64,000 nt of DNA, from NCBI GenBank assembly GCA_015680905.1, contig CM027378.1, positions 39,529,001 to 39,593,000 on the forward strand, given 5' to 3'. A program made the position numbers and the translations under genes. Below are positions 35,681-46,362 of the stretch, one piece after another. Each line of letters begins with the position of its first letter. Position 1 is the stretch's first letter. The stretch is from Coptis chinensis. Taxonomy: Eukaryota; Streptophyta; Magnoliopsida; Ranunculales; Ranunculaceae. The notes under the pieces are model-generated. The model was not told where the DNA came from. It worked only from the letters and a program-made list of their open reading frames with translations, and did no database searches.

Positions 35681-36163
35681 GGTTTTGCGAATCAGGAAGT
35701 TGCCAAAAAGTTTTAAGGCAATTTCCGGAAACAAAAATTTCCAAAACCGAAAACGGAAACAACCCATATTCTTGATTCTAAAACAAACCTAATATCTTTT
35801 AGATTGAATTTAGAATAGTAACTTCTAAATTCTTTTAGATTTCATCCTACCACAACATCTAATCATAGGTATGCCAATATCAGCAATATTCTCAACAATC
35901 ACTCTGAAACAATTTCTAAAATTGAGGATCATACAAAAATCATGCTAGAATAAATCATACCACCCCCAAACAATTCGGGAAGGTGGGATTAACAATAAAA
36001 TCAACGCACAATTTGGAAAGAACCAAATTAAATTCAAATTCAAATACAATTAACTACCGAATTCAAATTTAACTACGGAATTCAAAATTTAACATCCGAA
36101 CTAATAAAAACAAATAAAAACATAAAGGGAACAATAAAACAACATCTAATTCTAGAACATCCG

Positions 36164-37323
36164 CTACTGGTGGGGTGATGGAACATGAGAAGAAGATTTG
36201 GCCTGAGTTCCCGATGGCCCTGAGCCATCCGCCCCTTGGCGACGACGCTCGTGCCTCACAGACGCCTCCTCAGAAAAAGAACCCCCGTGGGGTGGGAAGC
36301 GTTCAAGCATATCTTCTCTGAACTTGCGTTGTGCTTCTATCTCAGCCTTCATCTTTGTATAATACGCAATCTGACGCTGGAAGACTATGTCTATGTTATA
36401 ATGGAGATATGCCTGGCTCTTGTCGCGCACTTCAAAACTCGTCTGAAGGGTCTTTTGTTTCTTTCAAATTATAATCTGCCTATCTCGTATATCTTCACAA
36501 ATACCATAAACGCAATGCAAGCCACTCTACAGCACTTGCATGCGTTCTAAATCAGAAGTACACCTATCCAAGGCATTTTCATCTAAACATGTCATATCCT
36601 CCATTTCCTCATCCGAATCGACCACACTATCTTCCGGCAACTTCCAAGTCTTTTGGATACACTCAGTATAAATAATTGCATTTGAATGCAATTTTATCAT
36701 AATACGAACATATTTTGTGACAGCTCTAAAAGACAGCATGATCTTAGTGATCAATACCAGAAGGGGTTCAAAGCTTTTTCCAACTCCTCTAATCACATGT
36801 AATATAAACTCGAGAATGCATAAATTATACCTCTTCGTCTACAATATCCAGAGAACGTGCAGACATGTCAGACTGATGTCGTTGACTTTGTCCTTCCCTA
36901 GGACATTCTTACCAATCCACTGAGCTACAACAGTTGGTTGGTTCACAGAGACGACTGTCGAACGTAATGAGAATTCGGATTGTACTCACCCTTCACGACA
37001 GTGTCTTTCAGCAATGCAGGAACTCCAGTATACTGGGATTCCTGCACGGTGGTGTTGAGGTGGCGTTCCGGCATGATGCTTAAAATCTCGGCCAACAACT
37101 CTCTCGATACTTCTCTCCTAGTCCCACCCACCTTAACAAAAATTATATTCCCATCCAACTCCCTCTTCTTATAGAATTGTTCGACCAAATCGGAGTGGTA
37201 GAAATCATCAGTCAAATACCACAACCTATTCCAAGCCCTCCTAATCATCTCGTCACCGTAAAACGGCGCGAAGCGGTCGGTCGTAAAAGCTTGTTCCGAC
37301 AAAATTCTCCGTCTTTGAGCCAT
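36164..37323 (-). pseudogene. A2 first env-position ORF (putative plant transposon protein)
   Basis: It opens with MAQRRRILSEQAF at 37323 for 126 codons (FAPFYGDEMIRRAWNRLWYL, LDGNIIFVKVGGTRREVSRE, LLAEILSIMPERHLN), then through frameshifts IRGVGKSFEPLLVLITKIML, ECIQKTWKLPEDSVVDSDEE, ENALDRCTSDLERMQVL and the C-terminal MRDKSQAYLHYNIDIVFQRQ, a charged helix-like KMKAEIEAQRKFREDMLERF and SSSHVPSPHQ. It is the counterpart of A1 16210-17188 and more complete at its C terminus. No signal peptide or transmembrane segment is evident. The role is unknown. Confidence 0.65.
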
Positions 37324-38389
37324 TGTAATTTTGATAGGATTTGTGGGTTTGAATAAGGTAGGGAGACGAGTTTTGAAACAAACTTACTAAAACCAATGGT
37401 GGTGGCGTGGTGGAGGTGGTGGCAGTTCGAATTTTTGGATTTTTTAGATGTTTTCGGTGATTGAAATTGTTGGAGATGGTGGTGGGAGAGGTTTGGAAAA
37501 GATTTGGAGTGGGTTTGAACTTTGGGCGTGGGTGTATTTAGGTTTTTTTTTTTTTTTAATTTTTGGTTAGGGTTTTGAAACTTGGTAATGGCGGAAGTGA
37601 AGCTTAACTCACAACTGTTTTGGTTTGGGATGAAGGGGTCGCACGTGTGTGCGAGATTGGGCCCAAGCCCAATTCAATTTTTCAAAATTTGTTGATTTTT
37701 CGCGCAACTTCAAACTAAAATTGTCACTTCATTACCAGTCCGATTTTTGCGAATCAGATATGGAAATGATCAGTAGAGAATTTCCAATCCAATGATCCAT
37801 AAAACACTCTATTCCGACCATGGGTGATATATAAGAAGATGGAAAATGCCTCGAAGTGCGTGTATGACGTAAGTTATGTGAACGAATAAAATCTAAATTC
37901 ATAGATAATGTCAACTCGAATTGAAATACAATTAAACGGCCTAAACAACACAAATGGAAAGTTGAACAATCAAGGACAAAAAAATGAACACCCCATCCCC
38001 AAACAAATTTTAGACAACGAAGTTTAGAAAATTTGGTTGAACGTGAGTCTTTTAAAGTCAGATTCCCGAGACTTCCTAGATTACTACTTTTATGGTTTTG
38101 ATATTTTTTTACTTTTTATGCATGATGTTTACTATAAGAAAAATGAAAAACAATAAGGACATAATTCACACCATAGAGGAACATGACTCCAAAATCGAGA
38201 AAACATGCAAGAGTGGAAAACGTGAATTATGTTAACCGTGGACTTAGGATCCGGTACTTACAGAAATATATGTACACTCCATAAGGAGGGCCCAGTTACC
38301 TTAATGGTGCACTTGCCAATCTATGGAAGTGAAAGAAAGTACACCAACAACAAAATGAGTCTTTTATAGTCAGATACTCAAGACTATAT
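37324..38389 (-). promoter_or_regulatory. A2 spacer upstream of env-position ORFs, promoter-like
   Basis: No gene seen. The minus strand shows AAAACCCTAACC (about 37570-37582), an A run, CCTAAATACACC (about 37531-37543) and a purine-poor leader before the ATG at 37323, as in A1. A GTAAGTACC donor-like site lies near 38262-38272. Conservation between A1 and A2 of the telo-box and TATA-like order is the main support. Confidence 0.4.
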
Positions 38390-39184
38390 TTAAAATATAT
38401 GTATATACTTGGCATGCAGTTTACCATATATCAACAACTGAAATAGTTGTGGATCGTTCCATAAATAATTACCATGGAATGCACCTCCAAACAAAGTCAA
38501 GCACAAAGATTTTCTACGACGCAACTTAGTGAAATGAAAGCGAGGTCTGATAGATCTAGAATGTAACCGAGCATACACCGTCTTTTTAATCTTTGAACGA
38601 GAGGGTGTCCAAGTGAATGATCTTGAGAAAATGGATGTTTGTGGAAGATATGGTGGATATGGATAAATTTTAGACGTAAAGAATGGAAAAAATGAGAATG
38701 TAGGTTTAGCACAAAACTTATTTATGGTGTAGGTCGGAACTGTCTCAATTCTGAAAATGAAGGTGTCAAATGCCTTTTCCTTGGGAATTATTTTTGTATT
38801 AAGAGGATTTAGAAAATCATTAAGCACAGAAGAAGCAAGAGGGTCAAGCGCAAACTCCAGGTTCCTTTGAAAAGGTGGAAAGTGGGGAAAATTGGTGATG
38901 GAAAATAAATGAGTGTCAGCTAGAGCTCTTAGGTCTAGATCATTAGAAGCCTTGAGATATGCAAGACATTCCTCAATAGGTGGGTCAAAAGAATCACTGG
39001 GATAGAGGGTGAAAATTTCATCTTCCGTCATAGCGTCAAGGGATGAATGGATGTTGATAAGTGGGGACTCGCGAGGTGGCAAAGAAGAGTTGCAAAAGAG
39101 TTGAAGGAAATCTTCCTTAATTTCATCTACGTCCAAGGAGTCCTTGTCGAAAGTAGAACTTCCAAAGGAAATAAATTGGTGCAT
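38390..39184 (-). CDS. A2-specific 264-codon ORF in place of pol
   Basis: An uninterrupted frame from ATG 39184 to the stop at 38390, directly after the protease region. Its first residues (MHQFISFGSSTFDKDSLDVD) match the A1 linker before RT (MYKFLSFGSSNFEDDSYLEE), after which the two elements part. The middle is acidic and rich in Pro and Phe (DAMTEDEIFTLYPSDSFDPP, LADTHLFSITNFPHFPPF). The C-terminal 70 residues are strongly basic (ARLHSRSIRPRFHFTKLRRR) followed by FGGAFHGNYLWNDPQLFQLL. No RT, RNase H or integrase motif is present. It stays open while neighbouring frames are broken. The family is unknown to me, and nucleic-acid binding by the basic part is only a guess. Confidence 0.55.
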   Translation of the reverse strand: MHQFISFGSSTFDKDSLDVDEIKEDFLQLFCNSSLPPRESPLINIHSSLDAMTEDEIFTLYPSDSFDPPIEECLAYLKASNDLDLRALADTHLFSITNFPHFPPFQRNLEFALDPLASSVLNDFLNPLNTKIIPKEKAFDTFIFRIETVPTYTINKFCAKPTFSFFPFFTSKIYPYPPYLPQTSIFSRSFTWTPSRSKIKKTVYARLHSRSIRPRFHFTKLRRRKSLCLTLFGGAFHGNYLWNDPQLFQLLIYGKLHAKYIHIF

Positions 39185-39214
39185 ATGATTTTCAGGAAAC
39201 GTGTTGTTAAAATA

Positions 39215-39901
39215 CTATTGAGCTAAGCTTTCTATCATGCTAACCTCTCCATCGATAGTCGTATCAGGTAATTGTTTCATCATTTTAAAAACATTAACCT
39301 CAATAGAAAGATGGCCAAAAGACAAGGACATCGAACCATCGCGGCAGTTTATAAGCGCGTTGGCAGTTGCCAAGAAAAGGCGCCCTAAAATGATCGGAAC
39401 AGAGTCGTTAGCGACTTCTGTATCGAAGATAACAAAATCAGCAGGATAGTAGAAATCATGAACCTTAACAAGCACGTTTTCCACTACACCCATAGGATAC
39501 TTAATAGACCTATCAGCTAATTGCAACGTCATTGTTGTAGGTTGCATTTCCTGTAGACCTATTTGTTTATATAAATAATAAGGGAGTAAGTTAACACTCG
39601 CCCCCAGATCTAATAAAGTAGTGGTCGTGTGGGTATCCCCTAAGATGCATTGTACAGTAGGACGACCAGGGTCCTTGTACTTAACGATTCCATTGTATTC
39701 CGTTAAAGTTGGAAAATGTTCAGTTAAAAAGGCGACTTTTAGAATCTTTGTCTTACACCTAGTAGTGCACAACTTTTTGAGAAACTTAGCATGGTGAGGT
39801 AATTTTTTATTTGCTTCGAGAATGGGTAGGTTTATCGTTAGATTTTTGAAAACTTTCCTAATCTCGTCATAGTTTGTATCCTTGTTTAACATAGCTAATC
39901 T
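39215..39901 (-). pseudogene. A2 protease
   Basis: Open for 225 codons from 39892 to the stop at 39215. MLNKDTNYDEIRKVFKNLTI, LPHHAKFLKKLCTTRCKTK, then the active-site LLDLGASVNLLPYYLYKQI, MTLQLADRSIKYPMGVVEN, VPIILGRLFLATANALIN and MSLSFGHLSIEVNVFKMMKQ. It is the same family as A1 20993-21919 and nearly intact, ending in a stop just before the A2-specific ORF. The gag frame upstream ends in TAG at 39902-39904 in the same register, so gag and protease are separated by one stop codon. Confidence 0.85.
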
Positions 39902-41715
39902 CTAGGAAAATGGTGGTTTCTCTCTATATTTAGCATATGGATCAACAGGATATTTAACCTTGGCGTTTTGTTTCTTAGGTTGTGGTTTAACTGGTACCTC
40001 TACAGGAGTAGGATCTTCAGTTTCTATTTCGGTATCTAGTTCAATATCTGGTGTAGGGACTACTGGTGGGGTAACTATAGGCATAGTTACTTTGTTATCA
40101 ATCACTCTGCCTGAATGGAGAGTGGTGATGGAATTTAGCTCACCTACGTTTTCATTGTCCTTACTAGTATTACCGTTTACCTCAAAGGCTATGTTTGTTG
40201 TTTTAGGATTAGGTATCGCTTGTCCTAGAAACACACCTTTTGTGTGTACCTTCTCTTGTGCTATCTGTTGTAAGAAAAGTTGGATAACTTGTAAAATCTG
40301 TTGTTGGGTTTGCATAAAGGCCTCAAATCGATCCGGTTGTGGAGTAGTGTTAGCTATAGGTTGTGTGACAAGAACCATGTCAGGTTGATTATTAATGGGT
40401 GGGTTTTGATAATTGTTATTTACTAGAACGATACCTCTATTAGCATTATAATTATTATTGTTATAATTATTATAATTACCCTAACCTTATGCTTGACCTT
40501 GTCCTTGTCGTGGTTGAGCTTGGTTGTTATAATTATAATTACCCTGACCTTGTCCTTGCCTCGGTAGAGCTTGGTTGTAATTGTTTGTTTGCTTAACATT
40601 TGGGTTAAACAACCTTGGAGGTTGTTGATTATTTCGCCAACCGAAGTTGGGGTTTTGTCGCCAAGCTACGTTAGGTTCGCTATTAATGGAACAAACATTA
40701 TCTTGTTTGTGATTGTTGTTGTTCATAGGCTAGAGGACAATAGGAGTCAGGATGCTCAGGACTCAAATAGAAATTACATGGATTGGAGTTGACATTCATG
40801 ACAGGGATAGGCTTTTGTTGAACAGAAATAGCCTCTACCTTTTTAGTGAGAGATTCGATTAAATTTTTAAGTTCAGGATCGGGTTTCATCTCAAACATAC
40901 CGACGGCCTTAACTGTTGTAGAGGAACTAGCAGAATGGGAGAAATCATCACTACCCCCCCATTTATTATTACACTTTGTTTGATCTTCTAAAATTTTGTA
41001 AGCCTCTTAGGCTCCTTTACTTAGGAAACTACCCCCATTTATTATGTCAAGCACTTCTTTGTGGTGGTGTAACAGTCCCTTGAAAAAGGCACGAACTAAC
41101 GTGTCTTTTGCAAGGTTATGGTGTGGACACTCTATAAGAAGATCGGTGAAACGATTCCAAGCCTCTGAAAATGATTCATGATGATTCTGTCGAAAGAAAT
41201 TAATCTTGGAAAGCATTTTATCGGTCTTCAGGGGTGGGTAAAAATGTTCCATAAATAGTTGAACAAGTTTGACCCACGAGTCCACGTAATTAGGGCTTTG
41301 GGCAGGTTAACCAAAGACGCCTTTATCGGCTAAAGTGAAGGGGAATACCCTTAGTTTAATTTGTTCAGCACCAACCGTAGGATGGTAGAATGTAGTAAGG
41401 ACTTGGTCAATCCCACGCATGTGCTGATAAGGTATTTCATGGTCTAACCCATGAAAAACGGGTAACAAATTAAATATATTTGGGGGATTCGAAATCCCCA
41501 ATCGGGTCCGATAGAACGATGCAAGATTTTGGGCTATCATTCAAGGCTTTGTAAAAGTCGAGAGAGAGGAGACTCTCTTTCTTGACCATTATTTGGTGGT
41601 GTGTGTGTGGTATATTAGCTAGAGGTGTAGTGAGTGGTATACTAGAAAGGCGTGTTTGTTGACGTTGCCGGTTGATTACGTTAGGCGTTTTTCTTCTGCC
41701 TGACCTTAATCTCAT
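39902..41715 (-). pseudogene. A2 gag
   Basis: Capsid/nucleocapsid precursor. It begins MRLRSGRRKTPNVINRQRQQ at 41715, with LPVFHGLDHEIPYQHMRGID, EQIKLRVFPFTLADKG, then the Retrotrans_gag core WVKLVQLFMEHFYPPLKTDK, FFRQNHHESFSEAWNRFTDL and ECPHHNLAKDTLVRAFFKGL. The C-terminal part has MFEMKPDPELKNLIESLTKK, a Cys/His segment (CNFYLSPEHPDSYCPLAYEQ) and a Gln/Asn-rich repeat region (QPRQGQGQGNYNYNNQAQ). Several frame changes occur. It ends PPFS followed by TAG at 39902. Confidence 0.87.
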
Positions 41716-42706
41716 GCAAGGCTAAGACCAATCTTAACTAAACACGACAACACTCAAACAATCCTGATATGCTAGTATTGATAGGGTTATATACTAAAAT
41801 CATTACTTTTTTATTCTACTATAATTCTTTATATTTTGAATGAGAATCATATGGGCAAATGTTATGCATATTATATATGTTATTAGTTATATGCATGTGT
41901 CTAATACTTTATGTTGTAGATGATATGGTGTGAACACACAAAAGATCATATCATCAGTACCTTATAAAGTATAAATAATCGTTCACAACCTAGATGGATT
42001 TGGACAAACTATTAGTACGGTTGTAGTATAATCTGGTATTAGTCTATCTTGACTATAGGATTACACTAGTACACTTTGTGTGTATTGAACAGGACCAAGT
42101 GAGGTTGTTTCTCTTTATACTGACTATATAAGAGAACAAACGCCTCTGTTATTATGGATGCTTGTCCTCCTAATCCGAATATAATAACGGACACTTGCAT
42201 GCATTGTACATTACTTTAAATCATCAATGAGTGAGATTCATTTGTGAATCAACAAACTCGATGGATTGGGTAATGACATTGTATGTAAGGTGTGTTGTTG
42301 ATTATAGAAGGAATTTGTGTCCCGCAAGAAGTCGGGTTGATGATGGCCCCTTGAGGAGCTCAAAAAGATTGTCATGTAAACCCTGCAGGTGGATTTATTC
42401 CGACATGACAATGAGGTTGAGTGGTACTACTCAAGGACATAAGAAGTTGATTAATGTAGTTGTCAGTAACTTGACTTGATCAACGGACACTCGATATCTT
42501 AAATATGGGGAGATCAACGAGCATATAATATGGAACCCATAAACGTTGACACGTAATTTGGGATTAGGGCGGTAGTGCAACATTGGCCTTTAGTGGAATA
42601 AGCCATTTGTTGACAGACTTGGGCCGTGTGTTCTGGGCGAACATGGGAAGCCCAAGCCCGCCAGGAAGCCCAACCCTAATTTCTCCTCATGGTCCCTGTT
42701 GTAGCC

Positions 42707-42715
42707 TATAAATAG
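42707..42715 (+). promoter_or_regulatory. TATA box of the B-family LTR
   Basis: TATAAATAG is followed by AATACTCTCTCTCTGG, a typical plant core promoter and pyrimidine-rich start region, and is conserved in B1 (30415-30423, minus). Confidence 0.55.
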
Positions 42716-43025
42716 AATACTCTCTCTCTGGCTGAAATTCACTATTCACTGTATTAGAAAAAAAGGCAAGGAAAGATAGATCCAAAATTGGATCTAGTTT
42801 TGTGAGAAAGAAGGGGATTGGTAGATCGTTGCCCACACAACGTCCAATCTATTCTAAAGTAATACAACAGAAGATCAAGGGGTTGATTGTTGATTCGGAT
42901 TTATAAAACTTGGGTTCTCAGAGTTATCTAAACCGGATCGAAAAGGTATGTTTTCTATCCAAAACCGTGAAGAACCATTTAATTCCGCTGTGCGTGGTTT
43001 TCGCGGTTTATAGAAATATTCGTTC

Positions 43026-44565
43026 TGAAAATAAGAGCCCAAAACTGTAGTTTTAACCCTTTAACAATAATACTTTTAGACCAATTATGCGAGTAATAAA
43101 TAAGAGTTAATGCTAATTATATGCTTTTATGTATTTCAGGCATTGAAGTCAAATATGTGCAGAAATGTGCCACTTTGGCGATATAAAGGAGCAATGGTTG
43201 GTTGCTAAGAAGTTCTGTGATTAAAAGCCAAGACGGGCAGAAACAGCACACAAAAGTTAGTAGAACTTCCGAAGATCATATCTTTGGACTCAGGCCTCAG
43301 AATTGGGCATATCTTATGTCAAAACGACCGGCTCGGAAAGAGCTTTCTAATGGTCCAAACTTTGTCCCAATAAGAAGTGCAAAAGTAGACAAAAAGCCTT
43401 TTGAAGTCAAAGCCAGCTGAAAAGGGCCCTGTGGACTGAAGAAATTGGGCTTTGGGCTCGATTTTTCAGCCCAAAACATGGACCCTCAGCCCATGCACGA
43501 AAATGTGGATCTGGTCTCCTCTATTTCCACACACAAGACTTAGCTCTTATGGATCAATTAGCTTAGGATAGAAAGTAGCCATTAGAGTAGCCATTAAAGC
43601 TTAGTTCTAGATCTAGTTTTTAGTTTTTTTTTATTCAATTAATCAGTTTTCAATTATTGTTTTAGATCTAGTTTTTACTTTGCAATAGATTAGTTAGAAC
43701 AAGTAAATGATTAATTTAGAATCACATTTAGTTTTATAATAAAGTATTCATCTTTAATTCCGATTTAGTTATTGATTCAATACTTGTTTAGTTTTAGTAT
43801 TGTTAAATTCATAAATTAGTTGTCTTCAATTGCTAATTAGTTAATCATAATCAGTTTTAATTATTTAGTTATCAATTTCATTTCTTAGTTGTTAATTTAG
43901 ATTTGAATCTATTGATTAGTTAAATTAGTAAAGTTAGAATCTTTATATAATGTCTAGTTTTAATTCATATGGAAATGATAGTTTGATGAATCAAGGCTAA
44001 ACCTCCATTAGAATGGTTTGATGAAAACTTGAATGTATAGTGTAGAATCGTTGTAAGAGTCTATTCCATTCTAGAAGGTCGTTGATTCGCCATGAGAATG
44101 GGTAGATGTCCTCACATGCTAGTTATGAATTGTTAGAGATGCCACATATAATTAGGGATTAGAACGACCAATTCTTACCGTAAGAACATGAGAATTGGAT
44201 TACAATAATATATGCTAGTCTATTAAGTTGGATTCAATCCCCCCTAATTCTTATTCTAGATTCAAATTTTAGTATTTCGTAGCATTTCGTAGTTGAATCA
44301 TTATAATCCTAGTATCTTGTTAGTATAAATTGCATCGTAGTATAATTTGTAAAACTCTCATTAACTTTGGTATGATTGATAGTCGTAGGAAACTTGAATG
44401 CTAAAGAACTAGGAGTGGAACAAATTTTTTATTCCAACTCTACTTCAATAGTATCGAGAGTAGAGATTTTTGATAATCACGAGTATAGTTCAGTTTTAGT
44501 TTTACTTGCGTTTAGAGTTTCATCGCTTTATTCATTAGTAAAACTATTCAATTTTATGTTTATCA
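43026..44565 (+). repeat. Solo Athila LTR A3 inside B2
   Basis: An Athila-family LTR of about 1540 bp, ATAAGAGCCCAAAACTGTAG at its start and TTATGTTTATCA at its end, with no internal region. Its left end is altered (TGAAAATAAG for TGATAAG). The host B sequence reads CGTTC before it and TCCTACA after it, where CGTTCCTACA is expected, so the target duplication is incomplete. It is the innermost member of the nest. Confidence 0.82.
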
Positions 44566-44577
44566 TCCTACAAGTAT

Positions 44578-45038
44578 GAACCTCTAACAGGAGATGCGAG
44601 GTGTGGAAGAAAGAAGTACCTGAAAGCCTCCTTGCTTCACTTATGAATAGCGTCTTGTTTACGCAAGCTCAGTGTATATAACGAGTTAGAAACATTGAAT
44701 AACTTGAAGAAATGGAAATTTGAACTAACCTGCGGAAATCGGGCATTTTCAGCCTAAGGGCGCGGGTGCGCTCCACTGAGGCGCAGGCGCACTCCGTACT
44801 GCACTGATGTCCAGTGATTTGTGCGCGGGTGGCGCACTCCGGAGAAATTTAACTTACAGTGATTTGGGCACGGGTGGCGCTTCCATCGAATCGGCCGGGC
44901 CTCCGCGGTAATCCTCGCGAGGGAAAATTTCAGTTCTGAAACGGACAACCACAGTTAGAATCAAACAAGGGTGGGTGGGTTTAATGGGACTTGGGAAAGA
45001 CTAATTATACTAACGAAAACAAATCTAAAGGGAACTAA
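44578..45038 (-). other. A2 5' leader with GC boxes
   Basis: Noncoding leader between the primer-binding site and gag, matching A1 49418-50014. GC-rich boxes lie at 44758-44884 (GGGCGCGGGTGCGCTCC, GGCGCAGGCGCACTCC, GCGCGGGTGGCGCACTCC, GGGCACGGGTGGCGCTTCC). A donor-like CTTTCAG/GTACTTC (minus, about 44615-44628) is conserved in A1. Confidence 0.6.
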
Positions 45039-45054
45039 GATGGCAGCGGCACCA
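45039..45054 (-). other. A2 primer-binding site
   Basis: The minus strand reads TGGTGCCGCTGCCATC two bases inside the LTR end, close to the Athila site complementary to tRNA-Asp (TGGCGCCGTTGCC). Confidence 0.7.
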
Positions 45055-45056
45055 TT

Positions 45057-46362
45057 TCATAAAAGGTAAAAACAAATAGTTTTACCTACGAATAAATGAT
45101 AGAATTCGAACGCAAGTAAAACTAAAACTGAACTAAGTCTACGGGACTATTTATCAAAGATTTCTACTCTCGATTCTATCGAAATAGAGTTGGAGTAAAA
45201 GATTCATTCCACTCCTAGTTCTTCCTAATTGAACTGCTTTCGCATAACAATTAGTTCTTCCTAATCCCTAGTTGTTCATGGTAATCTCTACCAACTAACA
45301 TCTAGCATGTGAAATAATCAAACCCATTCTCATGGTGAACTAATCGTTTCTAGAATGGAATGGAAATTACGACTACCCTACGCTAACACAAATCAAGTTT
45401 CATCAAGGTTTCTCCAACCCCCTCTAATGGAGGTTTAGCCTATAATCATTATGTTATCATTTCCCAATGAAATTAAACAAGACATGGTATAAAGATTCTA
45501 ACTTTGCTTATTTGAATTCAAATGTAAGTCTCAAATTGCTAGATTTAATTGAAACTAACAATGATAAATACTAAATCTATGCATTGAAACTATAATGATT
45601 AAATGGAAATGAAACTAGATTATCAAGAACTAAATTACTTTATTAATCTAATGAATAAATAACAATTGCTTCAAATACTAAATTAAAACAAGATGAAAAT
45701 GAAAACTAATTAATTAATGGAGTGAAAACTAGATCTAGCCTTATTCTCTAATGGCTACTTTCTACCCTCCACTAAGAATTTCTTAAGAGCTAAGTCTTGT
45801 GTGTTGAAATGGAGGAGACCAGATCCACATTTTCGTGCATGGGCTGAGGAGTCATGTTTTGGGCCGGAAAATCGAGCCCAAAACCCAATTTCTTCAGTCC
45901 ACATAGGCCTTTCCAGCTGGATTTGACTTCCACAAACATTTCGTCCACTTTTGCTCCTCTGATTGGGTCAAGGGTTAGACCATTGGAAAGCTGATTCCAA
46001 GCCGGTCGTTTTGGCATAAGGTAGGCCCAATTCCGAGGTATGAGTCCAAAGATATGGTCTTCGAAAGTTCTACTGACTTTTGTGTACTGTTTCTGCCCAC
46101 GTTGACTTTGACTTTTCAACTTTGACCGGGCTTTGCAAAGATTTTGTCTCCTTGAATCTTGGCCTTTAATCACATAACTTCTTAGCAACCAACCCTTACT
46201 CCTTTATCTCGCCAAAGTGACACATTTCTACACATACTTGACTTCAATGCCTGAAATACATAAAAGCACGTAATCAGTATTAACTCTTATTTATTACTCG
46301 CATAATTAGTCTAAAAGCATTATTGTTAAAGGGTTAAAAACTACAGTTTTGGGCTCTTATTA
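45057..46362 (-). repeat. 5' LTR of A2
   Basis: 1306 bp, TCATAAAAGG to GGGCTCTTATTA on the plus strand; both terminal dinucleotides carry point changes relative to TGATAA. About 200 bp are missing at about 45222-45228 compared with the 3' LTR, between AGTTCTT and CCTAAT. It is followed by ATAGA, the duplication shared with 31083-31087. Confidence 0.9.

Larger units (their letters stand above)
41779..44572 (+). repeat. Solo LTR B2 in the A2 leader, split by solo LTR A3
   Basis: It begins TGATAGGGTTATATAC and ends CCTACA, flanked by AGTAT at 41774-41778 and 44573-44577. The uninterrupted target is visible in A1 at about 49477-49490 (GCTAGTATAAACC). Without A3 it is about 1254 bp and matches B1 along its length. 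It has no coding capacity. Confidence 0.88.
31088..46362 (-). mobile_element. Athila derivative A2 lacking RT and integrase, inserted in B1
   Basis: Minus-strand element with target duplication ATAGA (31083-31087 and 46363-46367). Order: 5' LTR (45057-46362), primer-binding site, GC-rich leader carrying the B2 insert, gag, protease, a 264-codon ORF in place of RT-RNase H-integrase, two env-position ORFs, 3' noncoding region, polypurine tract and 3' LTR (31088-32597). Without B2 it is about 12.5 kb. Hand comparison of about 145 bp of its LTRs shows five differences (near 96.5 percent identity), younger than A1, in agreement with the nesting order. Confidence 0.92.

Noticed and set aside
39960..40388. 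A 142-codon plus-strand frame with a Gly/Ser-rich repeat (VSISVSSSISGVGTTGGV)
   Set aside because: Antisense of the Pro-rich end of gag; the same shadow appears at 21978-22241 in A1.
43021..44572. A clean 5-bp duplication around solo LTR A3
   Set aside because: The left flank is CGTTC but the right flank is TCCTACA; three bases are missing, so no intact duplication can be claimed.
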